From the NCBI GenBank assembly GCA_910587255.1, contig CAJUKT010000121.1:1-64000 (forward strand): a stretch of DNA of 64,000 nucleotides. The letters are read 5' to 3'. The translations under genes were made by a program, and so were the position numbers. Below are positions 59,112 to 64,000 of the stretch, in pieces; position 1 is the first letter of the stretch; every line of letters begins with the position of its first letter. The DNA is from an uncultured Oscillospiraceae bacterium (GTDB lineage Bacteria > Bacillota > Clostridia > Oscillospirales > Oscillospiraceae). The notes beneath the pieces are model-generated. The model was not told the origin of the DNA. It was given only the letters and a program-made list of their open reading frames with translations, and ran no database searches.

Positions 59112-59549
59112 GTGAACGTCCAAGAGCTTTTAGCTGGCGGGGGCGGTCTGCTTCTGGTTCTGATGACCCTTATGCAGATTGCCCCCGTCAAGATTAACCC
59201 CTGGTCTTGGCTGGCGAGAGCCATCGGCCGGGCTGTCAACGCTGAGGTCATCAAGAAGCTGGATGACCACATCACCATGGATGACCGGCGCACCGCTGAT
59301 GGACACCGAGCCCGCATCTTGCATTTCAACAATGAGTTGTTGCGGGACATCGGCCACACGCAGGAGGAGTTTTTTGAGGTGCTGGCCGAGATAGATGCCT
59401 ATGAAGATTATTGCCGGGAGCACCCTGAGTATCCGAACAACCGGGCTGTCCTAGCAATCGAAAACATCCAGGAGGTCTACAAGGAACGCCTGAAGAAACA
59501 TGACTTCCTCCAGGTCAGCTCGGCCCCCCGAAAGGAGCAGATGCCATGA
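59112..59549 (+). CDS. Membrane-anchored phage protein before lysis genes
   Basis: A 145-residue protein from GTG 59112 with AGGAGGA nine bases upstream. One N-terminal transmembrane helix (GGLLLVLMTLMQIAPV) is followed by a helical cytoplasmic part (RTADGHRARILHFNNELL, HTQEEFFEVLAEIDAYEDYC). It is common beside phage lysis modules; it could be a holin-associated or spanin-like regulator. Not assigned. Confidence 0.6.
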   Translation: MNVQELLAGGGGLLLVLMTLMQIAPVKINPWSWLARAIGRAVNAEVIKKLDDHITMDDRRTADGHRARILHFNNELLRDIGHTQEEFFEVLAEIDAYEDYCREHPEYPNNRAVLAIENIQEVYKERLKKHDFLQVSSAPRKEQMP

Positions 59550-59959
59550 AGACAGCCCTGATCGCCGTCGGCACTCTGGTGGTCGGTATCGCCCTGGGCA
59601 TTGTGTACTGCGAGGCCACCATCCGACACCTACGAAAGAGGCTGAAGGAGCTGCGGTCGGGGAAGCCCCCGCCCAGCATCCTGCGGTCAGTGACGCGGTT
59701 CCTGTTCGTTACCACGCAGATATGCGCCATTCTCTGGGTGTCGTGGTCCTATGGCATCGCCACCTACTCTACCATCGTGCTGGAGCAGCCGTTCCCGGTT
59801 GAGGAGCTGAGCCGCCAGGCCATCATCACACTCCTGGGTATGAGCGGCCTGAAGGTAGTGGAGAACATCTTCGAGCACAACGAGGGCGTAGTGTTCGGCC
59901 AGAGCCGGACTGAGGATGATCCGCCCGATGAGGGCGGGGAACAGGAAGGAGAAGGATAA
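59546..59959 (+). CDS. Holin-like membrane protein
   Basis: A 137-residue protein with three hydrophobic helices: LIAVGTLVVGIALGIVYC, FLFVTTQICAILWVSWSYGIA (in parts), and a weaker IITLLGMSGLKVVENIF, followed by an acidic tail. Its location immediately before the endolysin fits a holin or holin partner. It overlaps the previous gene by four bases. Confidence 0.65.
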   Translation: MKTALIAVGTLVVGIALGIVYCEATIRHLRKRLKELRSGKPPPSILRSVTRFLFVTTQICAILWVSWSYGIATYSTIVLEQPFPVEELSRQAIITLLGMSGLKVVENIFEHNEGVVFGQSRTEDDPPDEGGEQEGEG

Positions 59960-59962
59960 ATC

Positions 59963-61384
59963 GTGACTACGAAAATGAGGTCCGAGGTCGTGCAGTCCGC
60001 ACAAAAGATTATTTTTGGGAATGAGGGAGGGTACAGCTCCGTAAACGCGAATGACAACGGGGCTGTAAGCGTCGGCAAGGTACAGTGGCACGCTGGGCGG
60101 GCGCTTGCCCTCCTGAAGAAGATATGCGCGGCGGAAAGCGGGGCGGCCTCCATCCTGGGGACCGCCCTGTATGGAGAAATCACAACGGCGGCGTCTGGGG
60201 CCTGGAAAGCCAGGACGGTGAACTCGGCGGAAAAAGCGGCGATCAGCAAGTTGCTCTCCACCGATACCGGGAAGCGTGTGCAAGATGCTCAGGCAGAAAC
60301 GGACGTGGGTGCGTATGTGGACCACGGGCTGGCGGTGGGGGTGGATGCTCCGGCGGCCCTTGTATATTTTGCGGACATGGAAAACCAGGGCGGCGGCGGT
60401 GCATCTGCGAGGGTGGCTGCTGCCGCCCAAAAGCCCGTAACCCTGGACACGATACACGCCGCAGGACTCGCAGACAGGGTGATGGGCAAATACGCCACCA
60501 GGCGGAAAAAAGTGTATGAGGCCGCAAAGAAGCTGAAATGGAGCGAGGAAGAGAAGGGAGGCCAGAACATGAGCTTCACGCCCAGACTGACCCGGCCGGA
60601 GGCCGGGAACAAGTATTACATCACAAAGGCCGCCGGGGGATACTCCGACGCCGTGAAGGGGAGCCCCACCGATTCGGCTTGCAATGTGTTGTCGAACTGC
60701 GTGGGGTACGCCTATGGCCGGTTCAATGAGATTATCGGGGAAGGAGCCTGTAAGCACCTGCGCCCTGTGAACGCTGAGAACTTCATCCAGTACAAGGGCA
60801 CCTTGGAGGTCGGCATGGAGCCGCGCCTGGGGGCCTGTATGGTCTGGCAGAAGGGGGCCACCCTGAAAGGGTCCGACGGCGCGGGTCACGTTGCCATCGT
60901 GGAGAAGATCGTCAGCTCTACCGAAATCGTGACATCCGAGAGCGGCTGGGGGGCCTCCAAGCCCTTCTGGACGCAGACCCGGAAGAAGGGGAGCGGCAAC
61001 TGGGGCCAGGGGAGCAGCTACAAGTTCCTGGGCTTCATCTACAATCCAGCGGCCTGCTGCCAGGGTACGGTCCCTTCCGCTCCTGCCGCCGCAGAAAAGC
61101 CGTCAGCCACGCCCACCACGGAGAAGAAGGCCAAGGAAGCAGCCAGGTCCCTCAATAAAGCCCTGGCCGGAACATACGTTGTTACCGCGGACAAGGGCCT
61201 CCACATCCGCAGCGGCGCCGGTTCCGGGAAGAGTAGCCTCGCCGTGCTCCCAAAGGGGACGAAGGTGAGGAACTATGGCTACTACACCGATCTCAGCGGC
61301 GTCGCATGGCTGTATGTGCAGGTCGCCTACAAGGGCGTTACCTACACCGGTTTTTGCAGCGGCCAGTATCTGAGCAAACAGTGA
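59963..61384 (+). CDS. Endolysin with three domains and an internal start
   Basis: A 473-residue protein from GTG 59963. Residues 1-190 look like a glycosidase/lysozyme-like domain (FGNEGGYSSVNANDNGAVSVGKVQWH in parts, DVGAYVDHGLA). Residues 203-360 are a CHAP-type amidase/endopeptidase with NVLSNCVGYAYGRFN (catalytic Cys) and AGHVAIVEKI (His). Residues 410-473 are an SH3b wall-binding domain (KGLHIRSGAGSGKSSLAVLPKG in parts). In-frame ATG 60569 (residue 203) has AGGGAGG eight bases upstream, so a CHAP-SH3b short form is likely also produced. Confidence 0.85.
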   Translation: MTTKMRSEVVQSAQKIIFGNEGGYSSVNANDNGAVSVGKVQWHAGRALALLKKICAAESGAASILGTALYGEITTAASGAWKARTVNSAEKAAISKLLSTDTGKRVQDAQAETDVGAYVDHGLAVGVDAPAALVYFADMENQGGGGASARVAAAAQKPVTLDTIHAAGLADRVMGKYATRRKKVYEAAKKLKWSEEEKGGQNMSFTPRLTRPEAGNKYYITKAAGGYSDAVKGSPTDSACNVLSNCVGYAYGRFNEIIGEGACKHLRPVNAENFIQYKGTLEVGMEPRLGACMVWQKGATLKGSDGAGHVAIVEKIVSSTEIVTSESGWGASKPFWTQTRKKGSGNWGQGSSYKFLGFIYNPAACCQGTVPSAPAAAEKPSATPTTEKKAKEAARSLNKALAGTYVVTADKGLHIRSGAGSGKSSLAVLPKGTKVRNYGYYTDLSGVAWLYVQVAYKGVTYTGFCSGQYLSKQ

Positions 61385-61389
61385 GCGCC

Positions 61390-61560
61390 ATGAAGTGCTC
61401 AATATGCGGTCGAGAGATTGCCACCATAAAGCCGTGCTCCTACAACCGGAAGGGGCTTTATACCTGCGACGAGTGCTGTGAGGCGTGTTTCAGGAGCGAG
61501 CCCTTTCCGTGTAGAGAGCATGAAGAAAGACGGGCCTCTGTGCCCACCGTCAATCAATAA
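61390..61560 (+). CDS. Small zinc-finger-like protein
   Basis: A 56-residue protein from ATG 61390 with CSICG, CDECCEAC and a final FPC, giving seven or more cysteines for one or two zinc sites. Lies between the endolysin and a holin-like gene. Function unknown. Confidence 0.55.
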   Translation: MKCSICGREIATIKPCSYNRKGLYTCDECCEACFRSEPFPCREHEERRASVPTVNQ

Positions 61561-61572
61561 GGAGGAAAAATT

Positions 61573-61908
61573 ATGGAAGTCATCGTTCAGAACATCCCCG
61601 CGGTCATCTCCGTCATCCTGCCCCTGGTGCTGGTGCTCATGGTCGTGACGAACATCATCGTCGAGGTCCTGAAGGGCCTGACCTGGGGGAAGCTGCCGAC
61701 CAACCTGCTGGCCTTCATCATCGCCATGGCCGTCACGCTGCTGGCCTTCTTCGCCATGTGCCAGATCGCCGGCGTCCCCATCACCTGGTACATGGTGGTC
61801 GGCGCTATCGTCCTGGGATTCTTCGTCTGCTTCGCTGCTATGTACGGCTTCGACAAGCTGAAGCAGACCATGGAGCAGATTAACAGCATCAAGCGGAAGA
61901 AAGAGTAA
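61573..61908 (+). CDS. Second holin-like membrane protein
   Basis: A 111-residue protein from ATG 61573 (AAGGAGGAAAAA upstream). Three transmembrane segments are clear (VISVILPLVLVLMVVTNII, LLAFIIAMAVTLLAFFAMC, YMVVGAIVLGFFVCFAAMY), then a basic C-terminal tail QINSIKRKKE. Size, topology and position fit a holin. It is followed by a terminator. Confidence 0.75.
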   Translation: MEVIVQNIPAVISVILPLVLVLMVVTNIIVEVLKGLTWGKLPTNLLAFIIAMAVTLLAFFAMCQIAGVPITWYMVVGAIVLGFFVCFAAMYGFDKLKQTMEQINSIKRKKE

Positions 61909-61921
61909 CAGCCCTTTATAG

Positions 61922-61959
61922 CCCCCGTCTCGGCTTCGGCCGGGGCGGGGGATTTTTTT
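61922..61959 (+). terminator. Terminator after the lysis module
   Basis: A GC-rich stem (CCCCCG...CGGC around TTCG with GCCG...CGGGGG) followed by seven T residues. It ends the late transcript; 61960-62534 then holds only repeat and operator sequence. Confidence 0.9.
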
Positions 61960-62070
61960 GTTGTTTTTGCATGGATTTAGCCTCAAAAACTGTGCGTTTT
62001 TACCAAATCACAACTTTTTCGTTGAGAAAAGACTGATTTTATAGTGATTTCGCGGATTTTCAGAACGGGA

Positions 62071-62122
62071 AAAAATGGCAAAACAGAGTTGATTTGTTCA
62101 GAATATACTTATACCACCCCGG
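62071..62122. repeat. 52-bp exact direct repeat, copy 2
   Basis: Identical to 15816-15867, in the same orientation, with diffuse similarity over about 200 bp. It lies between the lysis terminator and the operator-controlled cassette. No ORF. The 61960-62534 stretch otherwise contains the imperfect operators noted below and an AT-rich block near 62450-62530. Confidence 0.9.
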
Positions 62123-62333
62123 AGAAACGCGCCTCTAAGACCCGTCTAAGCCCGTTCTAAGACGTGTTTTCCATGGGAGACGTTTTGGGCTCAAAATCCG
62201 CCACCCACGGACAGGATTTTCAGCCTTCTGTGGGAGCGGTTTTCGCCTGCACCACCATGGAAAGCGTCAATGCCCCCTACAATCGAAATAAAGCCCCGTA
62301 AATGCGTCCTATGACGTGAGTCCACCAAATTAC

Positions 62334-62348
62334 TTACCGAGACGGTCA
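62334..62348. promoter_or_regulatory. Imperfect repressor operator
   Basis: TTACCGAGACGGTCA matches the TTACCG-N3-CGGTAA palindrome with one mismatch. No promoter boxes overlap it clearly. It may be an auxiliary site for looping or cooperative binding with 62541-62555. Confidence 0.5.
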
Positions 62349-62534
62349 GCTTGCTTAAAACGCATTACAGCGCGAAATACGCCCCCTTACCAGCAGATGC
62401 CGGAAATGAACTCCGTGCAAGTTGGTTATGGGGCGTTATTTTTTGACTAAAAGCAGTAATATCACATTAGAAATGTATCGAATAAAGCGTAAGATTGACA
62501 CACAAAAATATTTTGGAATATTTCAATTTTTGAC

Positions 62535-62563
62535 TTGACATTACCGTGTCGGTAAGTTAGAAT
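62535..62563 (+). promoter_or_regulatory. Cassette promoter with operator in its spacer
   Basis: TTGACA (62535-62540), a 17-base spacer beginning with TTACCGTGTCGGTAA (62541-62555), and TAGAAT (62558-62563). Box-for-box identical to the early promoter at 16475-16503. A second, imperfect operator (TTACCAAGACGGTCA, 62579-62593) follows about 15 bases downstream. Confidence 0.85.
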
Positions 62564-62600
62564 GATGACAATGAAACTTACCAAGACGGTCAGTTTCTGA

Positions 62601-62627
62601 GCGCACCGCCTGCTGAGGGCGGTGCGC
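62601..62627 (+). promoter_or_regulatory. Leader hairpin in the 62-kb cassette
   Basis: GCGCACCGCC (62601-62610) and GGCGGTGCGC (62618-62627) form a perfect 10-bp stem with a 7-base loop between the promoter and the first gene. No T-run. Confidence 0.7.
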
Positions 62628-62655
62628 GAACACTTTGGCAGGAGGTGTACCTCTC

Positions 62656-62802
62656 ATGGAAGAAGGTGATGTGAGCATGACCGCTATGGAAGCTGCTCGC
62701 CTGATTGACTGGCTCATGAGCAACGGTCACACGGCAGATGAGGCTACCCAGTGTATCAAGTACATCGCTGGAACGCCGGCCCCGGCCAAGCCGGAAAAGT
62801 AA
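62656..62802 (+). CDS. 48-residue small protein, first gene of the 62-kb cassette
   Basis: ATG 62656 to TAA 62802, with GGAGGT nine bases upstream. Helical (MEAARLIDWLMSNGHTADEA, TQCIKYIAG) with a basic proline-rich end. It looks like a UBA-type or regulatory helical bundle, but no family is assigned. Immediately after it GTTAGGCTCCC (62806-62816) pairs with GGGAGCCTAAC (62836-62846), an 11-bp perfect stem without a T-run. Confidence 0.6.
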   Translation: MEEGDVSMTAMEAARLIDWLMSNGHTADEATQCIKYIAGTPAPAKPEK

Positions 62803-62939
62803 AAAGTTAGGCTCCCCCGCAGCGACCAAACTACCGGGAGCCTAACCCATAAGGCGGGACGGGACCTGCCCCCGTCTCGCCACCTATGGTAACAGACGGG
62901 CAGGAGAAAGTCAAGGCCGAGAGGCTGGGAGGTAACGAT

Positions 62940-63257
62940 ATGAAGAGCAAGGTTTACAAGCTGGATGGCAAGATGTTCCGCTACAACTTCGACCGCAGCA
63001 CGGTGGAGTACGTCGCCAAGGCCGGCAAGGAAGAGCTGAAGGATGAGGCCGAGTGGATGCAGAAGTACGGTGAACCGCTGTTCGGCATCGAACACGACGG
63101 CTACATGGTGATCGACAGCATCGGCCTGAGCCGGGAGAACTGGGAGAACCACGAGGCCCGCGACGGCTACCTGCACGGCTGGGCGCAGGACCTGGAGGCT
63201 GAGTCCTCCCAGCTGGCGGCGGACTTCGTGAAGTACGAGCTGCCGTACTTGATGTAA
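62940..63257 (+). CDS. Unknown protein of the right-end cassette
   Basis: A 105-residue protein from ATG 62940 with GGGAGGTAA upstream; the frame is open from 62886. It includes KVYKLDGKMFRYNFDRSTVEY, AKAGKEELKDEAEWMQKYGEP (in parts) and LHGWAQDLEAESSQLAADF. Soluble, mixed alpha/beta. Family not recognised. Confidence 0.6.
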   Translation: MKSKVYKLDGKMFRYNFDRSTVEYVAKAGKEELKDEAEWMQKYGEPLFGIEHDGYMVIDSIGLSRENWENHEARDGYLHGWAQDLEAESSQLAADFVKYELPYLM

Positions 63258-63274
63258 GGAAAGGAGAGATTGAA

Positions 63275-63907
63275 ATGGCAGTTATCGCTGGTATCTACGG
63301 CAAGACCGAGCCTGAGTATGTGGGCTGTGTCCTCAGCACCTATGAGCTCAACGGGTACAACGATTCTGATTGGTACGCTGTCTGCTGGGATAGGGAGCAA
63401 CAGAAGCTGGTTGAAGTCGAGTACGACACCACCAGGGCGGGCGGCGGCGGCCGCGCCGAGATCGACGCCACCCAGGAAGTATTGCGGGAGGTGTACCGCT
63501 GGTACAAGCGAATGGGCCGGGAGCATTTCGACTGCTGCACCAATCCTTCCAACGCCAAGAAGGTCCAGAAGGGTGACACCGTGAGGGTCGTCCGGGGGCG
63601 GAAGGTTCCGAAGGGTACTGAGGGAGTAGTGTTCTGGGTCGGCACTCGGTACAACCAGTACAGCCGGATGGATGAGGAGCGTGTGGGCATCGAGGTGGCC
63701 GGAGAGCGGGTCTTCTTGAACGCCGAATATGTCGAGGTCATCGACTGGGAGGCAAGGCTTGTGACCGGCCGGGAGCGGAAGCAGGCCATCCGCAACTTTG
63801 CCGTAAACTCCATGCCGCGCCATTTTCGGCATTTGTTCAGCCGGCGGGACTGGGAGTGGGCCGAGTTCGTCGGCAAGACCCCCGGATGGAAGCAGTTGGT
63901 AGCTTGA
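63275..63907 (+). CDS. Unknown protein with KOW/SH3-like middle
   Basis: A 210-residue protein from ATG 63275 (GGAAAGGAGAG upstream). The middle (VQKGDTVRVVRGRKVPKGTEG, VVFWVG, ERVGIEVAGERVFLNAEYV) has the pattern of a small KOW/SH3-like beta barrel as in some nucleic-acid-binding proteins. The N- and C-terminal parts are unrecognised. Third gene of the right-end cassette. Confidence 0.6.
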   Translation: MAVIAGIYGKTEPEYVGCVLSTYELNGYNDSDWYAVCWDREQQKLVEVEYDTTRAGGGGRAEIDATQEVLREVYRWYKRMGREHFDCCTNPSNAKKVQKGDTVRVVRGRKVPKGTEGVVFWVGTRYNQYSRMDEERVGIEVAGERVFLNAEYVEVIDWEARLVTGRERKQAIRNFAVNSMPRHFRHLFSRRDWEWAEFVGKTPGWKQLVA

Positions 63908-63921
63908 TGGGGGTGAGCTGA

Positions 63922-64000
63922 TTGACACCTGAGCTGTTGGATGAAGCGGTGGTAGCCCTTGCCATCCTGACGGGCTACCTGCTCATCCTGTTTGTCGGCG
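63922..64000 (+). CDS. Partial membrane protein at window end
   Basis: The frame from TTG 63922 (GGGGGTGAG upstream) begins LTPELLDEAVVALAILTGYL and continues hydrophobic to the window edge, suggesting an N-terminal transmembrane helix. Incomplete at the 3' end. Confidence 0.45.
   Translation, partial: MTPELLDEAVVALAILTGYLLILFVG

Noticed and set aside
15816..62122. 52-bp repeats as prophage attachment sites
   Set aside because: The integrase and the cotJC junction place the left end near 13.45 kb, 2.4 kb outside copy 1, and phage-type genes continue right of copy 2.

Overview
The window reads as a Clostridia chromosome, most likely Oscillospiraceae (Flavonifractor/Intestinimonas/Oscillibacter-like). 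The support is the GC-rich codon use with consensus AGGAGG ribosome binding sites, a spore-coat cotJC remnant, an S-layer-homology fragment, and DUF6076/DUF6809-type island genes. The genus is inferred, not proven.

Layout. (1) 1-545: a transposase tail, an S-layer-homology fragment and a strong terminator. (2) 561-8.4 kb: a type I restriction-modification locus (hsdM, hsdS, an unknown membrane protein, hsdR) followed by two small island genes. hsdM has lost its start and carries a one-base frameshift. (3) 8.4-13.35 kb: a mobilizable module with a RepA-like ATPase, a perfect 80-bp tandem repeat, MobC, a relaxase and a large serine recombinase. (4) 13.35-13.45 kb: about 105 bp of cotJC on the minus strand, with the island on its left and a prophage on its right, so two serine-recombinase elements used the same host gene. 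(5) 13.45 kb to the window end: a contractile-tailed prophage. Order: integrase and nuclease (minus strand), repressor/Cro switch, recombination and replication genes (RecT, DnaC-like, RusA, SSB), accessory genes, a late-regulator-like gene, a tRNA, terminase and head, tail with a -1 frameshifted chaperone, baseplate, a diversity-generating retroelement (DGR), lysis, and a promoter-led accessory cassette that runs off the window.

The central finding is the DGR: avd (54.5-55.05 kb), template repeat (55095-55235), reverse transcriptase (55.5-56.7 kb) and an adjacent tail-protein target whose variable repeat (57175-57315) differs from the template almost only at template adenines. A second variable repeat lies 37 kb away in a small gene of the lysogeny region (17770-17866); all 10 of its differences from the template fall on adenines. 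The retroelement therefore appears to diversify both a tail protein and an early-region protein. The avd frame is broken by an in-frame TAG.

A second theme is regulation. A 6-3-6 palindrome (TTACCG-N3-CGGTAA) sits inside the 17-bp spacer of near-identical promoters at 16.48, 48.19 and 62.54 kb. The prophage repressor probably controls the early promoter and two distant cassettes together. One of these cassettes interrupts the tail genes and carries a BRO-like putative antirepressor. Other notable points are a portal-Nudix fusion, an HNH-like/SSB fusion, an endolysin with an internal start, and a 52-bp exact repeat at 15.8 and 62.1 kb.
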